From Leguminivora glycinivorella (Eukaryota > Arthropoda > Insecta > Lepidoptera > Tortricidae): a DNA stretch of 64,000 bases. The DNA lies in assembly GCF_023078275.1 (NCBI RefSeq), contig NC_062977.1, positions 19,452,585 to 19,516,584 on the forward strand, read 5' to 3'. The translations under genes were made by a program, and so were the position numbers. The notes under the pieces are model-generated. The model ran no database searches and was not told the origin of the DNA. It saw nothing but the letters and a program-made list of their open reading frames with translations. Shown one piece after another: positions 44,971 to 56,900 of the stretch (position 1 is the stretch's first letter; each line of letters opens with the position of its first letter).

Positions 44971-47900
44971 CTGAAATAGAGAGGCAATATTTTATAGCAC
45001 CTTAATCTCTCGTATGTCGGAACTCTGATCTATGTTCTAATTCTAAGGTAATTCAACATGAATTAGAATTAAATACTTGCTGCACGGATCGATGTTCCAG
45101 CAAACGAGACTTTACGAGACGTTAAGAAAGTAAAATTAAGGGCCTTCACGAGCTTGCACCACGCCTTCCTATTCCTATATACTACATAAGGTAATAAAAA
45201 AATAAAAATAAAATAGCCTTTATTTCAGACGTTTTGTTACATTTCATTTTGTTGTTGACACTCATATATTATATTTCCTAGTTTTTGTCTGTATGCCTTT
45301 TGTAGGCAAAGGCCTCCCCTAACTCCTTCCACTACATAAGGTACAGCGGAGCAAATCTCGACTGGGGGGCCAATGTAACTGGTCCATTTTTTCCATGTTT
45401 TACAACGTTGGCATTATTAAACAGAGTGTCCACCGGTAAACATCATAGTGTAATAATGGAAAAAATGGATTAATTACAATTGCCCCCCAGTTGAGATTTG
45501 CCCCGCTGTACCTTACGTACAATACAAATCAGCAGAGTGTCCCACTTCAACCTTAGCCAATCAATGTACAAATCTTACTGCTCCCATTTCCAGTACATCT
45601 AACTTAGGACACATTATGCGCTCCAATAAGCATGACCTAGAGAAACTGATCATTGTGGGGCAAATGGATGGGAAGCGTGCTCAGGGTAGGGAGCCCTCGT
45701 GGGCGCATCATGATGGTCAGGTGCCGCGAAGAGGGCGGCATGCAGCGCGCAAGACACATGGCGCATGACCGCACGCTGTGGACACGCTGCATATATACTA
45801 ATATAGTCGCGATCCTCAGCAACGAGGGACCGAGGAAGAAGATGCTGTGATAGTTGACTTCCTAACGAATCCACTACCTGTTGCACAAGTTTGGTAGCCA
45901 CATGTCCATCAGCAATGTCGCCATGTATAGCCTGTCTCGTAGCGATTAGCAACGCGGCCTCTCGCACGGCGCCGGTCTGCAGCAGCTCCAGCATTAGGCT
46001 ATCTATGCTCCGATGCCAGGTTAAGTAGAACACCAGAGGCCCGAAGTGGCGAGTAGACCTGAAACAAATGAACAGTTAGTCGGTAGTCCTACCTGATATC
46101 ACTCTGTATACAAATTATTTATAAAAATAATGGTTGGAGCTTTTGCAAGTAAATAATAAATTTACTAGCAAAATTAGGTATTTGTAATAATGTTTAATGT
46201 TACAGAAGAGCTCTTCTGCTTCTACCATTAGAAGAGCATAAAAATTCAGTTATTATGTAACAGAAACAAATGTGAGTGTGCACAGGAAAACATTCCACTT
46301 TGTTGATTGCTATAAAGCCGCTTTTCAGTTTATTCATATAAAGATACAAGTAAATCTCGCCTTAATGGTAACTGACAAAGTAGAACTTTTTACTAAATGC
46401 ACTCACAAATAAGTACTTCCTTAATAGTTTCTAGTTGGAAAAATAACCTCTCATTCCAACCCATATAAATGATTTCTGTGACTTAACTTAACCTTCTATG
46501 AAGATCTAATGAACCTACTCTCTTCCTGTCTCTTACCTATAAAAAAAAAACCGGCCAAGTGCGAGTCGGACTCGCCCACCGAGGGTTCCGTACAAACTTT
46601 CAATGGTTAAAATAATCATACTACTCATACTCATATTCATTTATTCATTCAACGCCATTTTACACGTCAAGATTTGATTTAAAAAAATAATATTCATACA
46701 ACAATAATACTTAGAGAATAAATAGACAGAAGATTGAAATTACAAAAAGTTAGGCAATATTCACATAAAAAATGCACAAAAATATTTTTCTAATTAGGTA
46801 ATAAAAAAATTGTCATAAGTGTAGAACGGGTGCTCGACCAGCCAATTTTTTAAGCGATAGGTACTTAAAGTTCGACACACTTAGGCGCTTCAACCACATA
46901 TTGCGGCAATTTATTATAGACGGCAGGGTCCATCACATGTGTTAATTTGACCGTAAATTGGATTTCGCCAATTTACGGTCGATACCTACTAACTTTCCGG
47001 CATTTCGAATGTTGTACTTGGAACACATGTTGTTAGTTTTGTCACAGAATATATGGATAATAGTACAAGTACAGAAGGCTCACTCCTTTGATGTTCACAA
47101 AATGACGCCATTCTAAATTCTTACCTACATTAACAAACGGACCGCACGCGAGCAGCCAACATTGAATTTTTCCCCTCACTAGCTCGGAAACACGTGTTTT
47201 GTCCTTTAATACCAGCGGGTAAAAACGCATTTTATCCACTAGTGCTTTAAAATTGATAAAAGTAGGTGAATCTAGTAATAAAGATCATTTACCACCTGTG
47301 GAACTACTGGAAGCAGTGATAAAAGAAAATCTTGCAGTACAAAAGGCGGACTTATGCTTTAAGGCCCCGAGCCCTCCTTTGTATGCTCTTAAGGGTCTCA
47401 AGAAAACCCTATCCCAACTTATTTTAAATACTACGTTGATCTTTCTTTTATGCGGGGGCTTCGCCCCCCGAGCCCCCCCCTTTATTTACTCTAAACGGTC
47501 ACAAGAAAACGCTTACCCAACTTATTTTAAATACTACGTTGATCTTTCTTTTTTGCGGGGGCTTCGCCCCCCGAGCCCCCCCCCCTTTATTTCCTCTGGA
47601 GGGTCACAAGAAAACCTTAACCCAACTTACTTTAAATACTACCAGGGTGTCCACTACTAAACCCAAAAAAAATTCCCTGACTTTTCCCTGACTTTCCATG
47701 ACCATTTAAGAAAATTTCCCTGACCAAATTTTCATTCAACTATTACCACTTTTGCTTACAGTTGCAAAAAAACGGTTTTTTTACGTTTACCGTACGTCAA
47801 AAAGGAAAAACGGAATCCTTAAATATAGGATCACTCGTGCGTCTGTCTGTCCGTCTGTCACAGAATTTTTTTTTCTGAGTACGAAATATTAAAAATTTGC

Positions 47901-50900
47901 AAGGCAGTTCATACTTTTTAGGGTTCCGTAGTCAACTAGGAACCCTTATAGTTTCGCCATGTCTGTCTGTCCGTCCGTCCGTCCGTCCGCGGATAATCTC
48001 AGTAACCGTAAGCACTACAAAGCTGAAATTTGGTACCAATATGCATATCAATCACGCCAACAAAGTGCAAAAATAAAAAATAGAAAAAATGTTTTATTAG
48101 GGTACCCCCCATACATGTAAAGTGGGGGCTGATATTTTTTTTCATTCCAACCCCAACGTGTGATATATTGTTGGATAGGTATTTAAAAATGAATAAGGGT
48201 TTACTAACATCGTTTTTTGATAATATTTTCATTTTCGGAAATAATCGCTCCTAAAGGAAAAAAAAAGTGCGTCCCCCCCCCCTCTAACTTTTGAACCATT
48301 TGTTTAAAAAAAATGAAAAAAATCACAAAAGTAGAACTTTATAAAGACTTTCTAGGAAAATTGTTTTGAACTTGATAGGTTTAGTAGTAGTTTTTGAGAA
48401 AAATAAGGAAAACTACGGAACCCTACACTGAGCGTGGCCCGACACGCTCTTGGCCGGTTTTATACCTACGGTTTTTTTATCTTTATGTTAACTATCAAAC
48501 TTTAATTTCTGATTTTATAAAACTAACATTAACGAAATCTGTAGTTGGTAGTTATCGCTATTTACTTTTGTCTATACCAGTGCCGGCCCGTGCACTCTAT
48601 CAGGGTAGAGCGAATTTGAGTTTCGACGCCCTTGGGTAATCTACGGTAGAAAAAAACATCGCGAGCGCAGCGAGCGCGAAAATTTTTCCCCTTTTATACG
48701 TCCCTGGGGCTGATAGTAGTTATTATTTCCTTATTTATTTCTTTATTTATAAATCCTTAAAATTAACACTAACAGACAAGCTATACATGTTAATAGGAGG
48801 GTAGTTTTAGAGACTCATACAATAGGATACACACTTAAGGTCTTATGATTGATTCATAATCAGTAGCTAATGGAACTTGGAGTCGTATTAGCTTCCAGGT
48901 ATCGGCTACTAATCGAAAGGAATTGCGATTCCGTGCTGTAAAACATGTCCAGATTGCTATCACTGTACATAACATAGGAAATTTCCAAAAAAATCTCAAT
49001 TTTCATGGAACTTTCACGAAAAATAAAGGGAATTAAAATCGATGAAATGGAAAATACTAAACGCGAGCGAAGCGAGCGCGAAATTTTTTCTTTGTTGTCA
49101 GCGTCGGGATGCCCATTTAGGTGTTTTGCCACTACATGCCTTTAGGTTTCCAAGTGTTTTGATGTTCTCTCATCGTCACGCTTAACGCTTATTATCCCCC
49201 TATGCTCCTTTGACTCATACAAAATTGCGCCTCTATGCCCTCTATGTGACGTTATGCGCCATTGGCTTTATGAGGAACTCCGCTTTGGATTGTCGGATAG
49301 ATACTTAGAATTTGGACAGCGACGTAACTTTGTCTTTGTCGTTTTCACATCGCCCTAGCAAAAGCAAATTATGAATGTTGTATATGGTGACATTGTGGTG
49401 CAAGGTGCAACTTTCCAGTTAATCTGAATCACAATAACTGAATTTATTCCCGAACCCCTTCGCCATTTTGGAATGTGTGGGTAGGGCACGCAATGTAAAA
49501 AAAAATCTGGATTTTTCCGCATTTACGATTTTGGGCCGGATAAATTAAGGTCAGCTAGAGCATGAAGATATCTCTGACATCTCTCATTAGCAATCACATC
49601 TCTCATTAGAGGTCAGGTACTATACTTGTAATGAAAAGTCTAAAGTGACAATTTTAAGTTGCCTTAAAATCACTACCGGGAATCGATCTTTGCTGTCATG
49701 GATGTGGTCAACCAAAGAAATCATATTATTTTTTAAATACTTTTTGATTTTTTTTCTTGGTGCTAAGTTTTTCCCTGACCTCCAAATCATTTCCCTGACT
49801 TTCCCTGACTTTCCATGACCACTATGAGCTTCCCTGACTTTTCCCTGACTTTCCAGAAAGTGGACACCCTGACTACGTTGATCTGTCTTTTTTGTGGGGG
49901 GCTTCGATCGCCCCTGAGCCCCCCTTTATTTGCTCTTAAGGGTCTCAAGAAAACCCTATCCCAACTTATTTTAAATACTACTTTGATCTTTTTAGTAGTT
50001 CCAGTTCATATCTTCCGGCTCCATCATCAGACCTTGAAACCTAATCGTAGTCAAAGTTCATTACAAGACTTTTCTAAGAAACCCAAAAACTACTATGATA
50101 CGATGTTCTATCATGTAGTTCCAGTTCATATCTTCCGGCTCCATCATCAGTTTGTAATGTTTATATATTGTACATTTTGTACTCTGTTACTATTATATAA
50201 GTGTACTATAAGTGTATAGTTGTAATGAATTCCACAGTGCTTTAGTTTACCTGTTATGCTGTGTAATTTTTGGATATTAAATAAAATAAAATAAAATAAA
50301 AAATCAGACCTTGAAACCTAATCGTAGTCAAAGTTCATTACAAGACTTTTCTAAGAAACGCAAAAACAGCTATGATACGATGTTACATCATGTAGTTCCA
50401 GTTCATATCTTCCGGCTCCATCATCAGATCAGTTCAACAGTACCATATTATTGTACTGTCATCAGAACTACATACAGCTGCCAATTATCATTACGCTACG
50501 ATCCTTGGAAGATGGTTAAATTAGCCTCCGTAGATTCCATTACATAGTTAGTTACATACACGACGACCTAATAAAAGCGTGTTAATATTAATATTAGCGC
50601 CATCTAGCTGAGCCCTTCTTCTGTGTGGTACTGAGGTAAGTACGTTTTATTCTTAGACTTTATCTGTCTATACGGAGTTATATATGTCTTTGACTAGAAG
50701 TATAGGTACTCTAATGAGTATTATTGTATTTAGCGCCGTCTCTCGGCAAAATTTACTAAGTAATTTACGCGACTTGAGACTTGTGCGAACCTTTAGGCAT
50801 GGAAAGTCACATGAAAAGTTGTCGAAACTAATAATAGATGGCGCTGCATTTAAATTTCTTGACTGATAACTCTAATACTAAATTGAATATACTCTAAGGT

Positions 50901-53900
50901 AGAGCAGAGTCTAATACCTCCGCTTTACAAAAGACCGCAATCAAGTAGCACTAGACTTTACTCATTGTTGTGTTCCTGCCGGTGAGTAAGGCAGCCAGAG
51001 CTCAACGAGGGTCGGTACTCCTTCCTTCCTTCCCCCTCCTTCCTTCAGTCGTCGGCACCCAGGCCCCTTCTAAGTACAGGTTTGTACAAGTTTCTAATGA
51101 GTCGAGTCGGCAACGCACATGTGCCACTCCTTGAGTGGCAGGCGTCCATATGTAACAGTCACCGCTTTCCATCAGACGGACCGTATGCATGTTTGCCACC
51201 TACGTGGTACAAAAAAAAACTCTCGACGAATTCACCTTAAACATTAAAAACTAAATCAAAATCGATTGATTCGTTCGGGAGCTATGATGCCAGACAGACA
51301 TGTCAAGCGTCAAACCTATTATTATTATAATATTTTTGCGTTGGTGGTTAAAAACAAGAAACCTCCTTCAAAACTATAATAAAACACTACTTTCTATGAA
51401 AATCGGTAAAGTGCGAGTCGGATTTCGACATTTCCATACAAAAAGGTCATGAGCGCCTGACTACACTAGATTTGTACTTTAAAGATTTTGCGTATATTTT
51501 GGAAACTATAAGAGATAGAGCAAATAGACTTCAGATTTTGGTTGTCGGTGGCACAATTTTTTTGTTTTCGTATATATACACCATTTTTTGGACCTATTAG
51601 GGCAATATTATGGTCAGTGCAGTTCTAAACAGTCGTAAGCGCCTCTTTTTTAGTAGGAACTTAAGTCATTTTGGCAAATGCTTAAAATTTTTAACAATTT
51701 CTAAACAGAAATGAATTTCTTTCTACCTGTCCATGGCGCTCACAAAATTTCAAAACATTTAGTAAGTACTTGCAGCGGCAGTGAGTGAAAAATCTCAATT
51801 TGAGTTTTTTTCTCTTAAGTCCGACTTACGCTTGACTGTAGATTTCTAATAGGTTTTCCTGTAATCTACAGGTAGAGGGCTATCTCGTGTATTTTTTTGA
51901 AAATTTTCCGCTAAGTAGTTTCGGAGATAAGGGGGGGGGAATGGTAATTTTTTGCTTATTTTCTTAAATTACTTCTAAATTACCAAAATAAAAACTATAA
52001 AAAAAATATAGATTAGATTAGATTAGATTAGATATATTTATTTCACAACATGATTACAGTACAAATTACATTTATGTCAATTTATAAGAATCTATATTGT
52101 GATCGTCAAAAAAGTAAAAGAAAATGGTATCAATATAATTAAAATAAGTTAAATTTGCAGAATATGAAATGATCACCAAAAAAGGATCGTCAAGTAATAT
52201 GAATAAAAATATTTAAACACAACAATGTCAGAATAACAATAGGATAGTGAGAATAATAAATTATACAGTTATGTCAAAAAAATCACTTATTGAATACAGT
52301 GGGTTATCCAGTAAAAAGTTTCTTAATCGACGTTTGAATGTTTCATCCGATGTCTCTAACCTTATTTCTGCCGGTAATCGCTCATAATAAGTCGGGCCGA
52401 TGACACGCGGATTCTTTGTTGCAAGTGCCATGCGACGTGGAACTGTTCTTAGTCGACCTGTAGTTCTAATGTTTATACCGGATACCTCAACGCGTTTAAA
52501 CGAGGATAAGTTATTCCTAACATACATTATAACTTCATATAAATATATTGAATAATGAGTCATTATTTTGTGCGTCACAAACAGGCCCCTGCACGAGTGT
52601 CTAGGCTTCACACCCGCCAGTGTTCGTATGGCCTGTTTTTGCATAATGAATACTCGATTGGCATCCGTTGAGTTTCCCCAAATGAGTATTCCGTACGTCA
52701 TTAGCGAGTGGAAGTGAGCATAGTAAACCGATTTTAATGAAACATGCGAAATAAGGGGTTTCAACTTCCTCAACGCAAAGACTGCACTACTCAATCTTTT
52801 GCATAGCTGGTCAACATGGCACTTCCAGTTTAGATTCGAATCCAACACAAAGCCTAGGAACTTCGCTTCACTGCACATTGGCATGGGGCAGTTTACTACA
52901 GATGGGGATACAGTAGTTGTTCGCCCTGAGAATAGCATTACGTTGGATTTGTTGACGTTAAGGAGTAACCCATTTGCAGCAAACCACTGTCCCAACTGAC
53001 TACATGCCTTGTTGATGTACTCACCAAGCTGTTCGTATGTTTCCGCGCTGATTACGACCGTAGTGTCATCTGCAAATAGTACTGACAGCCCGGCGGTAAT
53101 GGCAGATGGGAGATCATTGACGTACGCCAAAAACAGAGTATTTCCAAGGGCAGATCCTTGGGGAATTCCTAATTTGACTTGGCCAATGTCAGACTGGAAC
53201 CGCTGGCCATTTGAGGACAGTTTAACCTGTTGTCTTCGATCTAGCAAAAAAGAAGCAATCAAGCGATGTGCCTCATCTTTTATTCCGTAACATTTTAACT
53301 TATTTAACAGCATTGTGTGGCTTATTACGTCAAAAGCTTTTGATAGGTCACACATAATACCGGCCATTTTTTGTCGCCTGTCTAAACCCGTTATAATAAA
53401 ATCTACAATTTTGTGAGCTGCAGCGGTTGTTGACATATTTCGTCTATAAGCGTACTGGTGTGGAGTAAGTAGACTATTACGTTCCAGGTATGACATCAAT
53501 GTTGATGATAAAATAGACTCCACAATTTTCGAAATGGTAGGTACTATGGTGATCGGCCTGTAGTTATTGACATCCGTTTTTTCTCCTTTCCCTTTGTATA
53601 CCGGGCATACCCTTGTACGCTTTAATACGTCAGGGTAGACGCCAGTTTGAAACATCGTGTTTATCAACACAACCAACACATCAGAAATAACCGGCCAGAT
53701 ACATATGATTATATTTAACGATATGTCGTAAGTATCTACTGTGTCGCGCGTCTTTAGCATTGATTGTATTGTCGTGTACAAAAGTTCAGATGAGACAATG
53801 GGGAGATGAAATGTAGGCAGGGTTGGGCAAAATACTGGCCAATAGTATTTCAAATACAAAATACTAATTACATTTGGAAATGTATTTCAAATATAAAATA

Positions 53901-56900
53901 CTAAATACTTTGGTGACGGGTATTTCAAATACAAAATACAAAATATAGTGTTTAAAAAAATGTATTTCAAATACCAAATACAAAATATAGCGTTATAAAA
54001 TACAAAATACTTTTCACCACACCAACTGGTAAAGGTTTACGGATGAGAAAGTTGTACGATTTTGCAGTTCAAAAGTAAATTCATATATATTAAATATTAA
54101 CTTGATATCTTTTTTTTAGAATACTTACTGTTTATTAAACTTGATATCCAGGATGTCATATCCTAAGTTAGATGGTATTCATGTTATGATTTGATATCAC
54201 GGTTAATAAAAAATATTTCATTTATTAGGTAAATTCTACCAGCAAGTTTAAGACATCAAGTTAAAATTTGTATGAAATTGCAATGTTGCTATATGTTTTC
54301 GAAGAACAAAGAGAGTCTTTAAGAGTTGGTGTAGTGAAAAAAAAAACATTCAAACTCTATGGAAAAACAATATCAACGCGCCAAGATAACAAGGTCTACT
54401 TATGAAATTAAAGGACAATACTTATAGGTAGGCATGCGCAGAATTTAACAATAAACTTAAACGTTTCTTTCAATGTCACCCCTTCTATTTAATCAGTGAA
54501 TTTACTGATAAAATGAAAAATAATGTTCATACTTCTTATATGAATATCAATATACTTTATTTTATAAGCTTAATTTTAACACGTTGCAAGACTAGGTTTA
54601 GCAATGACCTGTGATTGGGCATTTTCAAAAATTGGGACCCAAAATTAGTGAAAAATGTTAACAAAAATTAACTCGACGTCAGTTTTGTGACGACAATTTT
54701 ATTAAGCTTGAAATTTCAAAAAAAAAATTGCTTTTCTGTTAATTACATAAACTAAAGGAATAATCTACATTTAGAACATGAAAAAAGTTGGTTTTTAGAC
54801 AAATTTTATTCTTAATTGTTGTCACAAAACTGACATGGAGTTAATTTTTATTAACAAATGTCACTAATTTTGGGTCCCAATTTCTGAAAATGCCCAATAA
54901 ACGAAACTTGAAAAGCTTGAAACTTGGTTTTTATGAATTGAATAAAGAATTCCCTTTCATAAAAACCAAATTCCTAAAAGTATTGTCCGATAAGTTCCGT
55001 CTAGTTGGCGAGTGAATGTATCCAGAGTAGTGGCCTCGAGGCCCTCTGGCACAGACATTAGCTGAGCCACCTACCTTTTCAATTAGTTTGTAAGCATGCC
55101 TGTGTACGTTTATAATGTACCTGTGTTCAAACTTTTGAATAAACGTCTTTATTATTATTATTATAGTAAGAAAAATGTCATGACCGCGAAATCAACTATC
55201 AAAGTGATGTGACACTTGACAGTGTTGCCGTTTTTAATATATCACAGTCTCCTAAAGGGACTATCGGACTATCACACAGTTAAAAACTATTCAGAAATGT
55301 ATTTTATGCAAATGTATTTTACAGCCTTGAGTATTTCAAATACAAAATACTAAATACATGTGTCTAGGTATTTTAAATATCAAATACAAAATACTTAACC
55401 AAGCAGTATTTGCAATACAAATACAAAATACGTATTTGTATTTTAAACGAGTATTTCAAATACATGTATTTGAAATACTGCCCAACCCTGAATGTAGGTA
55501 TGTCTGTACCACTAAGATGTTTGTTTAGGTACTGTGCTGATAAGGACTCATCGCTTTGAACCACAGACTTGGACGCTATATTTGAGATGCTTATAAAATG
55601 CTCTTTCATTTGATATGTAACACAATATAGTTCTAATAACTTTGATTTTTAATTGTCAATTTTACCCCCCAAAAGTGGCCCCTATGATTAAATTTCGTTT
55701 AATTTCATTTAATTATATTACATGTCCGTCTTTGGGCCACTTGTTTACATACGTGTGCCAAATTTCAAGTAAATCGGTCCAGTAGTTTCGGAGAAATCGG
55801 CTGTGACAGAGGGACAGACAGACACGCGAGTGATCCTATAAGGGTTCCGTTTTTCCTCTTTGAGGTACGGAACCCTAAAAAAGAATAGACTAAGAAATTT
55901 CAGACTATCTAAGTATTTTAGAAAAATAACTCACCTCAACAACTCATATCTGCTCTTAGCATCCACATGCTGGTAAGTAAGACTGGTGACCCGTTGGTAA
56001 GACGGCTCGTCCGGCTCGTACTGTATGCACGCTCGGTCCAGGATGAATTCATACTGTTCTCTGTCAAGGACGCTGTTGAACTTGTCCTCGTCCGTGAACA
56101 TGAGAGGCTCCCTTATGGATCGGCCGTTAATGGGGAAGTATATCTGGAAATTTTATGAACAGACTTGGTGACATATGATAAAGAGATAACAGTAATCAAG
56201 TATGTAGTAGTATGGACATTTTCAACTTGTTTTAAATTAAACTACAAAAAGAGCCTAAAGATTATTAAATTGTTATGGCTTATTTCATTACCTGGTTCAA
56301 CCTTTTTCTGATGTCATGGTCACAACTTTGAAGAGTGCCATCAGGTAATCTGAAAGCAAAAGCAAAGGTATGAATAAAAAATCGGCTGTGACAGACGGAC
56401 AGACAGATGACACGAGTGATCCTATAAGGGTTCCTTTTTTCCTTTTTGAGGTACGGAAACCCTAAAAATTAAGCAAATTGAAATAATTTAAGGATAAAAG
56501 TTAAGTTAGCTAAACGCTGGTAGCCTAGCGGTAAGTACGTGCAACTTTCATTCCGGAGTCCAATGAGTTTTTCGGAACTTATGTGTGAAATGTCATTTGA
56601 TATTTGCCAGTCGCTTTTCGGTGAAGGAAAACATCATGAGGAAACCGGACTAATTCCAGTAAGGTCTAGTTTACCCTTTGGGTTGGAAGGTCAGATGGCA
56701 GTCGCTTTTGCAAAAACTAGTGCCTACGCCAAATCTTGGGATTAGTTGTGAAAGCGGACCCTAAGCTCTCACGAGCACCGCCGGGTTAACTCAAGGAGGA
56801 TGATCATGATGATGATAAAACTTAAGCTAAAGTGATAAATGTTGAAATTGGTATTTGTGTTGATCATTCCTACTTACAACATGATACACTCACCGTTCCA

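Larger units (their letters stand above)
47643..49871. mobile_element. CAGGGTGTCCACT DNA transposon, copy B
   Basis: Same ends and subterminal TTCCCTGACTTT units as copy A at 10445-12207, flanked by the perfect 5-bp duplication ACTAC (47638-47642 and 49872-49876). It is 466 bp longer because it carries its own insertions at about 47926-48468 and 48727-48963. Unique host sequence, a tandem array, confirms the borders exactly. Confidence 0.9.
53818..55490. mobile_element. Non-autonomous hAT element, 1673 bp
   Basis: Ends CAGGGTTGGGCA and TGCCCAACCCTG, with the perfect 8-bp duplication AATGTAGG (53810-53817 and 55491-55498). Both subterminal regions consist of many GTATTTCAAATACAAAATAC-type palindromic units. 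No transposase frame. It carries a MITE and a retroelement fragment. Confidence 0.93.
52261..55609 (-). pseudogene. Non-LTR reverse transcriptase, interrupted
   Basis: The frame reads leftwards from about 55609 (MKEHFISISNIASKSVVQ) to 55491, is interrupted by the hAT element at 53818-55490, and continues from 53817 to the stop at 52261. Motifs in order: YKGKGEKTDVNNYRPITIVP, LSKAFDVISHTMLLNKL, GIPQGSALGNTLFLAYVNDL, LFADDTTVV with the catalytic Ala-Asp-Asp, and a C-terminal thumb with LGFVLDSNLNW. This is a Jockey/CR1-type reverse transcriptase, which copies the element's RNA at the target site. Outside the insertion the long frame has no stops, so the copy was young when the hAT element landed. 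Confidence 0.9.
52012..55623 (-). mobile_element. 5'-truncated non-LTR retrotransposon, split by a hAT element
   Basis: On the minus strand the element ends in a (TCTAA)n tail (plus-strand GATTA repeats at 52011-52034) and carries a reverse-transcriptase frame. It is bracketed by AATATAG (52005-52011 and 55624-55630). Removing the 1673-bp hAT insertion and one 8-bp duplication leaves about 1.9 kb, so the endonuclease region is missing. Confidence 0.85.

Noticed and set aside
45650..46033. Long minus-strand frame extending mRpS22 exon 6
   Set aside because: Codons beyond 45878 do not match mS22 proteins and lie antisense to a retroelement fragment; the donor at 45877 joins exon 7 in frame with the family sequence.
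47253..47660. 135-codon open frame
   Set aside because: It runs from a dispersed repeat into the 104-bp tandem array and the CAGGG element.
47965..47990. Short direct repeats resembling a CRISPR array
   Set aside because: They are (GTCC)n simple repeats in a dispersed eukaryotic repeat. No spacer structure exists, and the genome is an insect's.
49815..50219. 134-codon open frame
   Set aside because: It crosses the end of a DNA transposon, a tandem repeat and a retroelement insertion.
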